Notes under the pieces: generated by a model
Told to the model about the DNA's origin: nothing
What the model saw: the letters and a program-made list of their open reading frames with translations, nothing else
The model's database searches: none
Made by a program: the position numbers and the translations under genes
DNA from: Oscillibacter sp.
GTDB taxonomy: Bacteria > Bacillota > Clostridia > Oscillospirales > Oscillospiraceae
DNA: 51,943 nt
NCBI GenBank assembly: GCA_022791875.1
Contig: JAAVZX010000004.1
Span: forward strand, 1-51,943
Reading direction: 5' to 3'
In this document: positions 1 through 6,964 of the stretch, in pieces
How the letters are laid out: each line of letters opens with the position of its first letter
How positions within the stretch are numbered: the first letter of the stretch is position 1

Positions 1-679
1 CCCGGACGCCGCCGCCCTCGCCGTGCTGTCCCTCGCCGATCTCCATCAGGTCCGACTCAACCAGGGCGCCGAAGGACCTGCCGTTCTGGGTGTGTGAGGC
101 GTCGGTGGACTTCACGGTGACGGAGGCCATGCTGTCCGCGTAGCGCTGGGCGATGTCCGCCACCTCGTCCAGGCTCTTCCCCTCCTGGGCCGCGGCGGCG
201 GCAATGTGGTACAGGGCCACGGCACCGGCAAGGCCCCGCTTGTTGTCCTCGCCGTTGGGGTCGTACTGGATTTCCTCGCCGGTGATCACCTGGCGGACGT
301 TCAGCCCCGCCTTCTTCGCCAGCTTCATGGCCTGCTTGCCCGCCAGCTGGTCCCCGGCGTAGTTCAGGGTCAGGAGCAGGACGCCGCGCCCCTTGTCCGC
401 CAGCTTCATGGCGTCGAACACAAGCTGGCCGTTGGGGGCGGCGAAGATGTCGCCCACAGCCTGCACGTCCAGCATCCCCCGGCCCACAAAGCCGGCCTGG
501 GCGGGCTCGTGTCCGGAGCCGCCGTAGGTGACGATGGTGACCCGGTCGGCCTCCGCCAGGTCCTTGCTGATGACCAGGTGGCCGTCCACGTCCACGATGT
601 CGGGGTAGGCCAGGCCCAGGCCGATCAATTCCTCGTCGGTGATAGTTTCGGGGGCGTTGATGAACTTTTTCATTTTCAT
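1..679 (-). CDS. dhaK: Dihydroxyacetone kinase subunit DhaK (C-terminus cut by window edge)
   Basis: This is the substrate-binding subunit of dihydroxyacetone kinase, which forms a covalent hemiaminal with the ketone so that DhaL can phosphorylate it in the cytoplasm. About 226 residues are visible out of a usual ~330. The N-terminal motif YGGSGHEPA is characteristic of DhaK. His219 in GEGQHGEGGG sits where the substrate-binding histidine (His218 in E. coli DhaK) is expected. The start is the ATG at 679, because AAGGAGG lies just upstream. It follows dhaL by 34 nt on the same strand, so the two are co-transcribed. Related kinases act on tetruloses, so the exact substrate is open. No DhaM is in the window, so ATP versus PTS as phosphoryl donor cannot be decided. 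Confidence 0.93.
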   Translation of the reverse strand, partial: MKMKKFINAPETITDEELIGLGLAYPDIVDVDGHLVISKDLAEADRVTIVTYGGSGHEPAQAGFVGRGMLDVQAVGDIFAAPNGQLVFDAMKLADKGRGVLLLTLNYAGDQLAGKQAMKLAKKAGLNVRQVITGEEIQYDPNGEDNKRGLAGAVALYHIAAAAAQEGKSLDEVADIAQRYADSMASVTVKSTDASHTQNGRSFGALVESDLMEIGEGQHGEGGGVR

Positions 680-713
680 GGTCGGTGTACCTCCTTAAAA
701 TTGACGGTTTCCT

Positions 714-1322
714 TTACATATCGGCCAGACCCCGGAAGAAACAGGCCATCGACATGGCCCCGGCGTCGGGGGTTCCGATGGTTTTCTCGCCGTAGCTCTT
801 GGCGCGGCCGAATTTGGACACGAACTGCTTCGTGGCCAGGGCCCCCTCCATAGCGGCCCCGGCGGCTGCGCGGAACAGCTCCGCCTCGCTGTCCCCCGTG
901 TAGGCGGCGATGGCCTCGCTGGCGGGGATGACGGCGTCCATCATGGTCTTGTCCCCCGCCTTGGCCCCGGACATGTCGTTCAGCTCCTCCAGGGCGCTGG
1001 CAAAGATGGCCTGAATGCCCGCGATGCCGGTTTCGTCCCCCTCCGGAGCGGCCTCCTGCATCCCGTCCAGCCAGGTGTTCCACAGGGGGACAGCGCTGCC
1101 GCCGTTCAGGCTCATCACGGCCATGGCCGCGTCGTCCAGCATGGCCTGGATGCCGCCCTCCGCTTGGTCCACTGCGGCGGAGATGGCTTTGGCGATTTTG
1201 GACATGGTGAGGCCGTGGTCGGCGTCGCCGAAGCGGGAGTCGATCTCCGTCAGTTCCTGTTCCGCCGCTGCCACGGACGCGCAGGCGCTTTTCAGCCGGG
1301 CGGCAAATTCGGATTTTGTCAT
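714..1322 (-). CDS. dhaL: Dihydroxyacetone kinase subunit DhaL
   Basis: This is the 202-residue nucleotide-binding subunit that transfers phosphate to the ketone held by DhaK. The signature GDADHGLTMSK (about residues 32-42) supplies the Asp residues that chelate magnesium and ADP/ATP in DhaL; family members usually read GDGDHG, so this copy has Ala in place of the second Gly. Length is normal for the family. The ATG at 1322 is preceded by GGGGAGGTGA. It is the first gene after the SorC-type regulator and is separated from it by 225 nt that hold a good promoter and regulator-like repeats, so the regulator and the kinase genes are probably separate transcription units controlled by the same protein. 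dhaL-before-dhaK order is seen directly. Confidence 0.92.
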   Translation of the reverse strand: MTKSEFAARLKSACASVAAAEQELTEIDSRFGDADHGLTMSKIAKAISAAVDQAEGGIQAMLDDAAMAVMSLNGGSAVPLWNTWLDGMQEAAPEGDETGIAGIQAIFASALEELNDMSGAKAGDKTMMDAVIPASEAIAAYTGDSEAELFRAAAGAAMEGALATKQFVSKFGRAKSYGEKTIGTPDAGAMSMACFFRGLADM

Positions 1323-1384
1323 TTGCGTTCACCTCCCCTCTGTGTCGCCTGTAACATTTTTACTTCTCCGAATGGATGTGATGC

Positions 1385-1436
1385 ACATATGTTACACTTG
1401 CGGATTTATAATACCATATTTTGTTACATGAGTCAA
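1385..1436 (-). promoter_or_regulatory. dhaLK promoter with candidate SorC-regulator operators
   Basis: Reading the minus strand, TTGACT (1431-1436) and TATTAT (1408-1413) are separated by exactly 17 nt, a sigma-A promoter pointing at dhaL. TGTAAC lies inside the spacer (1423-1428), and GTAACATATGT lies just downstream of the -10 (1385-1395). A further TGTAACA on the plus strand is at 1350-1356. The 11-nt word ACATATGTTAC at 1385-1395 recurs at 2510-2520 upstream of the regulator gene, which supports a shared operator. Confidence 0.75.
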
Positions 1437-1547
1437 TTCAAAAATAGATTTCCATGAAACTGACAGAAGCACCCATGGAAAACTGGCAATATCAAACAAG
1501 AAAAACCTCCCGGACGGACGCGCCGCCTGAGAGGTTCGCAGGATTGT

Positions 1548-2480
1548 TCATTTTTCCAGCAAAGTCTTGATCAGCTCCGCCCGGGCTACAATGTGGGTGA
1601 AAAAGCCGGATTTCAGGGCCCCGCCCAGGGCCTTGGCGCTGGTATTGGCCGAGCAGACGCCGATGATGTTCGGACAGCGCTTCAGGATGTCGATGGGAAT
1701 CTGGATGGCGAAGTCCTGCTCCGACTGGATCACAAGGCCGTCCTCATTAAAGTAGTAGACCAGCATCCGCCCGCAGGCGCGGTGCTGCTGGAGCAGGCTT
1801 CCGTAGCGGACCAGGGAGGCGAAATCGGGGCTGGAGGGGTAGTCCCCGATGTTGACCAGGGCCGTGTCCAGCCGTTCCCACTCCTGATGGATCTGGCGGT
1901 AGACCTCGGTGGAGCACAGGAGCTGCTTTTCCTCCAGATTGTCAGGCAGGGCCGGGAGGTACAGGAAGTGGGGGACGGCCCCCATCTGCTGGGCCATGAG
2001 GCGGACGTTCTCGTTGGACTGGTAGTTCCGGGCGGGGATGCTGGCGTTGCCCACCAGGGGGCAGATGTCCGTAACCGTGCTGCCGGGCTGGGGATTTTCC
2101 TCCAGCCAGGACACCAGCTGTCCGATCAGGTAGCCCCAGCCCACCCCCAGCCGCCGGACCCCCAGCTGCCGCAGGAGCTCCACGGCCCCCTGGGACAAGA
2201 GGCGGTTTGTGGCGTCGTCGTTGGCCCCCTCCTGCACCAGGACGCCGCCCCGGATGGAGCCGGACGCTTTCAGCCGTTCCAGCAGCCTGGCCTCCCGGGC
2301 CCCCGGCTCATGGATGGTGATTTCCACGATGCCCAGCGCCCGGGCCTCCGACAGCATCCGGCTGATCAGCGGGCGGGACACCCCCAGCTCCCGGGCGATG
2401 TCGCTCTGCTTCCGGTCCTCAAGATAGTACCTGTGGGCCACGTAGGCCAGTCTTTTTTGTCTCTCCAGATTCGTATCCAC
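1548..2480 (-). CDS. SorC/DeoR-type sugar-binding transcriptional regulator
   Basis: This 310-residue protein has an N-terminal helix-turn-helix (about residues 20-50, with the segment SDIARELGVSRPLISRML) followed by a long effector domain of the SorC sugar-binding type (about residues 60-310). Family members bind phosphorylated sugars and control adjacent catabolic genes. Here the neighbours are dhaL and dhaK, so a triose or tetrulose phosphate effector is a reasonable inference. The start is GTG at 2480; the ribosome site is only a G-rich stretch, so the start is slightly uncertain. The operator word shared with the dhaLK promoter suggests the protein controls both that promoter and its own. 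Confidence 0.88.
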   Translation of the reverse strand: MDTNLERQKRLAYVAHRYYLEDRKQSDIARELGVSRPLISRMLSEARALGIVEITIHEPGAREARLLERLKASGSIRGGVLVQEGANDDATNRLLSQGAVELLRQLGVRRLGVGWGYLIGQLVSWLEENPQPGSTVTDICPLVGNASIPARNYQSNENVRLMAQQMGAVPHFLYLPALPDNLEEKQLLCSTEVYRQIHQEWERLDTALVNIGDYPSSPDFASLVRYGSLLQQHRACGRMLVYYFNEDGLVIQSEQDFAIQIPIDILKRCPNIIGVCSANTSAKALGGALKSGFFTHIVARAELIKTLLEK

Positions 2481-2504
2481 AAAATGAACCCCCGTATTTT
2501 TGGC

Positions 2505-2556
2505 GTGTTACATATGTTACTTCTCTCTTTATACCACAGATCGGGCGGGGAGGCAA
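2505..2556 (-). promoter_or_regulatory. Promoter and operator of the SorC-type regulator gene
   Basis: On the minus strand TTGCCT (2551-2556) and TATAAA (2528-2533) are 17 nt apart. The direct repeat GTGTTACATATGTTAC (2505-2520, plus strand) falls right at the expected transcription start, where a bound repressor would block initiation. It shares ACATATGTTAC with the dhaLK promoter region. Confidence 0.7.
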
Positions 2557-2691
2557 GCCGTTTGCGGGGGATTCCTCGGATTTTCTGCCGGACCTCCGGA
2601 GAATGGGGGGATTTGAGGCGCAGTTGCACAGACAGGTGCAACTTTTTGCCTTTGGGGGCCATATGTGAGAAGATTTTTCAGGAGGTACGCA

Positions 2692-2969
2692 CAATGGCGC
2701 TGATATTTGTCCTCTGCTGCTTCATCCGGGAATCCGCTTTCAAGACTGCGGAAAATCAGAAGTCAAGACCTCGGAAAATCAGAGGTCAAGACTTCGGAAA
2801 ATCAGAGGTCAAGACCTCGGTTTTTCCGACCCTAATAATACTGATTAAAAAGAAACTGAAAAGAGTGATACTGAATCTATCCTCCCTATCTGTCCCTCCA
2901 ACGGAACGGAGGCGGAGGATTGGGATGGATGGGATGGATCAGATGCGTAAAAAATTCCAAAGGCCCTGA
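2692..2969 (+). pseudogene. Remnant of a RepA-type replication initiator
   Basis: No intact gene is present. One frame reads, with an in-frame stop, NNTD-stop-KETEKSDTE followed by PSNGTEAEDWDGWDG. Together with the upstream SENQRSRPR-like repeats, this resembles the variable linker of RepA_N replication initiators found on clostridial conjugative elements. The linker is followed by nothing recognisable. This reading rests on remembered family texture rather than an alignment. The stretch lies in the 535-nt gap between the SorC-type regulator and the next gene, otherwise free of genes. Confidence 0.35.
2741..2820 (+). repeat. 23-bp tandem repeat, about 3.5 copies
   Basis: Units start at 2741, 2764, 2787 and 2810 (the last partial). 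Each begins CAAGAC and ends AAAATCAGA-GT, with one or two substitutions between units. Because 23 is not a multiple of three, each unit shifts the reading frame, so repeat-number change would move the frame of any protein read through it. There are no spacers, so this is not CRISPR. Confidence 0.85.
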
Positions 2970-3015
2970 ACGCCTTAATCAGACGGAGTTCTGTCCAATC
3001 AATGGTATCGCGGAA

Positions 3016-3521
3016 TTATTCAACCAAGTCTGATATAATTTGCTGGGCTTCCTGGTTTGCCTCATGTAATTTTCGTTTATCATTATTAGTTCTGGATGAA
3101 ATGCGGTAATCATCAGTTGCGAATTCTAATATTCTGAAAGCTCTGGCATATGCGGTCCGGCCATGCTTGAGGTCCAGTGCATTTTGGATGGAGGAGGCAA
3201 TAAATGTTGTAATAAGCATTGTTGCGACCAGTGTGCTGGATGTGCCAGGGATTAGAGCGATAAATGTGCCGGTTGCCGTGGCGGCTATTTCGATCGCCTT
3301 TAGGATAATATCTGCGGCGACGCAGTATCCATAGCAAAATCTAAGAATATACCCTTTTTTAGATACAGGATGTATTCTTCATCGTCAATTTCCGGGCTTT
3401 TCATTCTCTTGAAAGAAGCAATCACAAAGACAAGTCCCATAATAGCAAGGGCTGTCAGAATCACCACGCCGCATATTATAAAAAATGCAAAGACAACCTG
3501 TTCCGCAGAAATATTGCCCAT
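3016..3521 (-). CDS. Small membrane protein gene split by a -1 frame change at A AAA AAG
   Basis: Two overlapping frames together make one plausible protein of about 165 residues. The first part (3521 down to about 3355) starts at ATG 3521 after GGAGGG and carries one hydrophobic segment (VVFAFFIICGVVILTALAIM) and an acidic DDEEY stretch. It would stop at 3300. The -1 frame continues from the same place with a second hydrophobic region and a charged C-terminus ending QQIISDLVE at 3016. The crossing point is the heptamer A AAA AAG on the minus strand (plus 3354-3360), which is also a classical -1 slippage site. A one-base indel in the run, a sequencing error or programmed frameshifting would all explain it. 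Function unknown; it has its own strong promoter. Confidence 0.55.
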
Positions 3522-3544
3522 ATGGAACCCTCCTTTTTTCATTC

Positions 3545-3572
3545 AGTATATCAAAAAAAGGGAATATGTCAA
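3545..3572 (-). promoter_or_regulatory. Strong promoter for the split membrane gene
   Basis: On the minus strand a perfect TTGACA (3567-3572) is 16 nt from TATACT (3545-3550). The start codon at 3521 is about 17-20 nt beyond the expected transcription start. Confidence 0.75.
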
Positions 3573-3679
3573 AGTGCTTTTGACAAAAACGTATGAGACT
3601 GTGCCAGGGGAAACGAACACAGTCAGGACGGCCAAGGCTGTGGGCCGATAGACTCGCCAGGCTACGGACTGTGCAGGTA

Positions 3680-4897
3680 TTAGCTTATATCACCACAACG
3701 TTCCTCCCTCACCAGCAGCCTCCGATAGCTCAAATCCATACCAATAGCCCCCAGCGGCGTGGTGATCAGGATCGCCAGCACGGCGGCGGACAGAACGGCG
3801 TTTCCGCAGGGCAAACCCAGCGCCAGGGGCACGGAGCCAATCGCCGCCTGGACGGTGGCCTTGGGGAGGTAGGCGACCACGCAGTACAGCCGCTCCCGCC
3901 GGTTCAGCGCCGTGCCCAGCAGGCAGAGCCCCACGCCCGCGCAGCGGAACATGAGCCCGACGGCGATCATCAACGCCGTTCCGGGGCCCGCCTGAAGGGT
4001 GTAGCGGATGTCCACCGCCGCGCCCACCAGCACGAACAGAAGCACCTCCGCCGCCAGCCACAGCTTTCCGTACTTCTCCTGGAGGCGGCGGGTCACGGCG
4101 GGGCTGCCCTTCGCCGCCACGGCCAGGGCCATGCTCATGACGGCCAGCAGGCCGGAGAGGGGGACGCGCTCCTCCAGCCGGTCCTCTGCGGCCAGGAGGA
4201 GGAAGGCGGCGCTGAGCAGAATCAGGACCTTGATGCTGTTCCGGACGGTATGCCGGCGGGCGTGGCGGAATTCAAAGAACCAGGACAGGGCGCGGCCCGT
4301 GCAGGTCCCCAGGAGGACCCCCAGGACGATGGAGACGGGGATGCGCAGGAAGTCCCCGGGCCCCACGCCGCCCCCCTGGGCCATGCGGGTGAAGGTGCTG
4401 AACAGGACGATGACGAACACATCGTCCAGGGAGGCCCCGGCCAGGATCATCTGCGGGACGCCCTTTTCCGTGCCGTACCCCTCCTCGATGAGCTGCACCA
4501 TTCGGGGGACCACCACCGCGGGGGACACCGCTGCCAGCACCGCCCCCATGACGGCGGCTTCGGCGCGCTCCAGATGGAGCACCAGGGGCGCGAACAGGAG
4601 GAAGGCCAGGATTTCAAAGAGGGCCGGAAGGAAGGCCATCAGCAGCGCCGGACGGCCCACCTTTTTCAGGTCCCGGAGGTTCAGGGACAGCCCCGCCTTG
4701 ATCAGGATGATCACCAGGGCCATTTGGCGCAGGTCGGCGGATATGGCCAGAAGGGGCGGGGCGAGCAGGTTCAGCGCGTAAGGCCCCAGCAGGATTCCCG
4801 CGGCCAGCATCCCGATGATGCGCGGCAGTCTGAGGGCCTGGGCCGCGGAGGCCAGGGCATAGCCCGCAAGGAAAATCAGCGCGAGTGAAGACAGCAT
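3680..4897 (-). CDS. Cation:proton antiporter (Na+/H+ exchanger family)
   Basis: This 405-residue integral membrane protein has about 12 hydrophobic segments and the fold of the CPA Na+/H+ exchanger family (PF00999). The stretch RLPRIIGMLAAGILLGP near the N-terminus is typical of these proteins, and the segment with AGASLDDVFVIVLF carries the two neighbouring Asp residues in a membrane helix expected for ion binding. It would exchange Na+ or K+ for protons across the cytoplasmic membrane. The start is ATG 4897 because the six codons above it are themselves the ribosome site (AGGAGG, then six bases). It is monocistronic as far as can be seen. The exact ion cannot be read from the sequence. Confidence 0.85.
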   Translation of the reverse strand: MLSSLALIFLAGYALASAAQALRLPRIIGMLAAGILLGPYALNLLAPPLLAISADLRQMALVIILIKAGLSLNLRDLKKVGRPALLMAFLPALFEILAFLLFAPLVLHLERAEAAVMGAVLAAVSPAVVVPRMVQLIEEGYGTEKGVPQMILAGASLDDVFVIVLFSTFTRMAQGGGVGPGDFLRIPVSIVLGVLLGTCTGRALSWFFEFRHARRHTVRNSIKVLILLSAAFLLLAAEDRLEERVPLSGLLAVMSMALAVAAKGSPAVTRRLQEKYGKLWLAAEVLLFVLVGAAVDIRYTLQAGPGTALMIAVGLMFRCAGVGLCLLGTALNRRERLYCVVAYLPKATVQAAIGSVPLALGLPCGNAVLSAAVLAILITTPLGAIGMDLSYRRLLVREERCGDIS

Positions 4898-5075
4898 AAA
4901 AATTCCTCCTGTCACGCAGAAAAGCCGATGCTTCCTGCGATCCCAAAATCACAGAAGTCATCAGCTTTCAGAAGCGGTTTAGGTTTCCCAGGGGAGAACT
5001 TCATTCCTGAAGTCCATTATAACCGGCGGGCATTGAATTTGCAAGGGTTATTTTGCGGAATGCCGGACAGAGGGC

Positions 5076-5489
5076 CTACAGGACCATCAGCAGCGTCCCG
5101 AGGCCGATGAGCGCGCAGCCGGCGGCGGACTTGAGGGTGAACTGCTCATGGAGGACCACCGCGGCCAGCACCAGGGTCATGACCACGCTCAGCTTGTCCA
5201 CGGGGACCACCTTCGACGCCTCCCCGATCTGCAGCGCCTTGTAGTAGCACAGCCAGGAGGCCCCCGTGGCCAGGCCGGAGAGAATCAGGAACGCCCAGCT
5301 CCGCCGGCTGATTTCCGAGAGGCCCCCCTGGGTGTTGGTGATGAAGACCATGCCCCAGGCCATCAGGAGCACCACAACGGTGCGGACGGCCGTGGCGAGG
5401 GTGGAGCTGACGCCCTCGATGCCCAGCTTTGCCAGGATGGAGGTCAGGGCCGCGAAGACGGACGAGCCCAGTGCAAAGAGAAACCACAT
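5076..5489 (-). CDS. Half-size EamA/DMT-family transporter
   Basis: This 137-residue membrane protein consists of a single EamA unit with about five hydrophobic helices, compared with ten helices in two units for full-length drug/metabolite transporters. Half-size members usually work as dimers. Substrate cannot be predicted. The start ATG at 5489 follows GGAGG by 7-8 nt. An upstream in-frame extension of hundreds of codons is open only because of GC bias. A TACAAT hexamer (minus strand, 5524-5529) is the probable -10. The gene is divergent from the next gene. Confidence 0.85.
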   Translation of the reverse strand: MWFLFALGSSVFAALTSILAKLGIEGVSSTLATAVRTVVVLLMAWGMVFITNTQGGLSEISRRSWAFLILSGLATGASWLCYYKALQIGEASKVVPVDKLSVVMTLVLAAVVLHEQFTLKSAAGCALIGLGTLLMVL

Positions 5490-5570
5490 CGCTGTTTCCT
5501 CCGGTGTTCTGCAGGATGGGCTTATTGTATCACATCCGGCGGGGGTTGCATACGGGGAAAATGGCTGCGC

Positions 5571-5599
5571 TTGCGTTTTCCGGGGGAAGCGGGTATAAT
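5571..5599 (+). promoter_or_regulatory. Promoter of the PD-(D/E)XK-like gene
   Basis: TTGCGT (5571-5576) and a perfect TATAAT (5594-5599) are 17 nt apart. The -10 overlaps an ATG at 5598 that would extend the downstream protein by 14 codons, which rules that ATG out as the start. Confidence 0.8.
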
Positions 5600-5639
5600 G
5601 GCGCAGGACGGCATAATTTCCGCAAAGGATGTGAACCAA

Positions 5640-6623
5640 ATGGACAAGCCCCTGCGCCGCAGAATCCTGACCGCCTGGAAGGACGCCTGCGGCCCCGGCG
5701 TCAGACTGCCCGGCGGCTTCCGCTTCTCCGGAGAAGGTGATGCCCTGACCATGGCGTTCCGCACGGCGGAGGGCCTGGGCCTGGGGGACGCCCCCTGCAA
5801 CATGCAGGAGGACGCCGCCGCCTTCGAGGGCTGGGCGCTGGCGCTGTATGTCCACTGCCTCCACGGTGCCGGGACGGTCCGCCTGGAGGGCCCGGAGGGC
5901 CTTCTCACAGACGCGGAGGCCCTTTACACGGAGTACCCCCACTACAGCCGCTTCCTCTACCGCGCCCGGCGCTTCTCCCAGGTTTGCGGGCGCTGGTTCC
6001 GGCTTTCCGGCGGCCTGCGGGCGCGTGCGGAGCGCTTCGGCGGCTTCCTGGAGCGGGGCGTCTTCACGAACAACCTGCCCTCCGGCCCCGCGGGGGTGAA
6101 GGGGACGCTGGAGAGCGCCATTGAGAGCCGCTTTGCGGAGGCAGGGTCCCCGCTGGCGGCGCGGCTGGGGTGCGGGGCGCTTTACCGCCAGCTTCCCGTG
6201 GGGCTCTTCCGGGGGAGCGTGGCGGCGAAAAACCGCATTTTTACCGGCGGCACCTCCGCCATCGACCTCTGGGGCCTCTCCGGCGACACTCTGACGGTGC
6301 TGGAGCTCAAGGCGGAGAACAAGATGGTGGGGGCGGTGACGGAGCTGTTCTTTTACGCCAACTACGTGTACGACCTGTTCGTGAAGCCGGGCGGCGGCTT
6401 CCGCCCCAATCCCGGACACGGCGCACGGGGCTACGACGCCCTGCGGACGGCGTCGGAGGCTGGGACCTTGAAACGGGTCCGGGGCTGTCTGCTGCTGGAT
6501 CAGGAGAGCTGCCACCCCCTTGTGACCGCCGCGCTGCTGAAAGAGCTGGACCGCGGCCCGGTTACGTACGGCTGCATCAGGTATCGGGCGGATGCCTCCG
6601 CGGAAACCATATCCCTGGGCTGA
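5640..6623 (+). CDS. Hypothetical protein with PD-(D/E)XK nuclease-like signature
   Basis: This 327-residue protein is not one I recognise by name. Near residues 210-235 it reads AIDLWGLSGD followed by LTVLELKAENK. That is Asp, about a dozen residues, then Glu-x-Lys at the end of a hydrophobic strand, which is the hallmark of PD-(D/E)XK-fold enzymes, many of them nucleases. The aromatic segment FFYANYVYDLF that follows would be the helix after the core. There is no signal peptide or membrane segment. The start ATG 5640 follows AAAGGATG and lies 41 nt after a strong -10. No methylase or other restriction partner is adjacent, so a nuclease role is an inference from the motif only. Confidence 0.7.
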   Translation: MDKPLRRRILTAWKDACGPGVRLPGGFRFSGEGDALTMAFRTAEGLGLGDAPCNMQEDAAAFEGWALALYVHCLHGAGTVRLEGPEGLLTDAEALYTEYPHYSRFLYRARRFSQVCGRWFRLSGGLRARAERFGGFLERGVFTNNLPSGPAGVKGTLESAIESRFAEAGSPLAARLGCGALYRQLPVGLFRGSVAAKNRIFTGGTSAIDLWGLSGDTLTVLELKAENKMVGAVTELFFYANYVYDLFVKPGGGFRPNPGHGARGYDALRTASEAGTLKRVRGCLLLDQESCHPLVTAALLKELDRGPVTYGCIRYRADASAETISLG

Positions 6624-6771
6624 GGCCGCTCCGGCTGCACGGGAAGCGGGCGGAGGATGGGATTTTTTCGGACGCGGGTCCGGGGCTTGAAATTCTGTTT
6701 TTTCCCATATCACATAAAAAGGCTCCGAATGCGCCGTGCCGCGATATCTGTTATCTTCTGCGAAAGCAATT

Positions 6772-6806
6772 CCAGAAACAGGGATTTTCCGCATTCCTGT
6801 TTCTGG
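6772..6806 (+). terminator. Likely intrinsic terminator after the PD-(D/E)XK-like gene
   Basis: CCAGAAACAGG (6772-6782) pairs perfectly with CCTGTTTCTGG (6796-6806), followed by GATTTTCTT. The rest of the 6624-6964 gap holds only the promoter of the next gene. Confidence 0.5.
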
Positions 6807-6858
6807 GATTTTCTTCCTCTGGCCTTCGGCACCCTTAACCGAAACAAAAGAAATTTAC

Positions 6859-6886
6859 TTGCAAATAAAGCGGAATATGCTATAAT
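6859..6886 (+). promoter_or_regulatory. Promoter of the giant surface-protein gene
   Basis: TTGCAA (6859-6864) and TATAAT (6881-6886) are 16 nt apart in an AT-rich stretch. The start codon follows about 75 nt later, after an AGGAGG at 6951-6956. Confidence 0.75.
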
Positions 6887-6964
6887 AAGCGCAAAAGCCT
6901 GGGGCGGTTAGCGTTGAGGGTCCTTCCGGCCCGGGACGGAAGAGCGTTGAAGGAGGAGAACGTC

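Noticed and set aside
2741..2820. Short regular repeats as a CRISPR array
   Set aside because: The units are directly adjacent with no spacers and differ by substitutions, so this is a simple tandem repeat.
1593..4888. Long plus-strand open frames opposite the SorC-type regulator and the antiporter
   Set aside because: Their translations are Gly/Arg/Pro/His-rich without domain features, while the opposite strand encodes clear protein families.
5640..6623. Restriction enzyme of a restriction-modification system
   Set aside because: A PD-(D/E)XK-like signature is visible, but there is no methyltransferase or specificity gene beside it.
5490..6794. Minus-strand extension of the EamA frame to over 570 codons
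   Set aside because: It is open only because of high GC on the strand opposite a real gene; the hydrophobic protein, its ribosome site and -10 all place the start at 5489.
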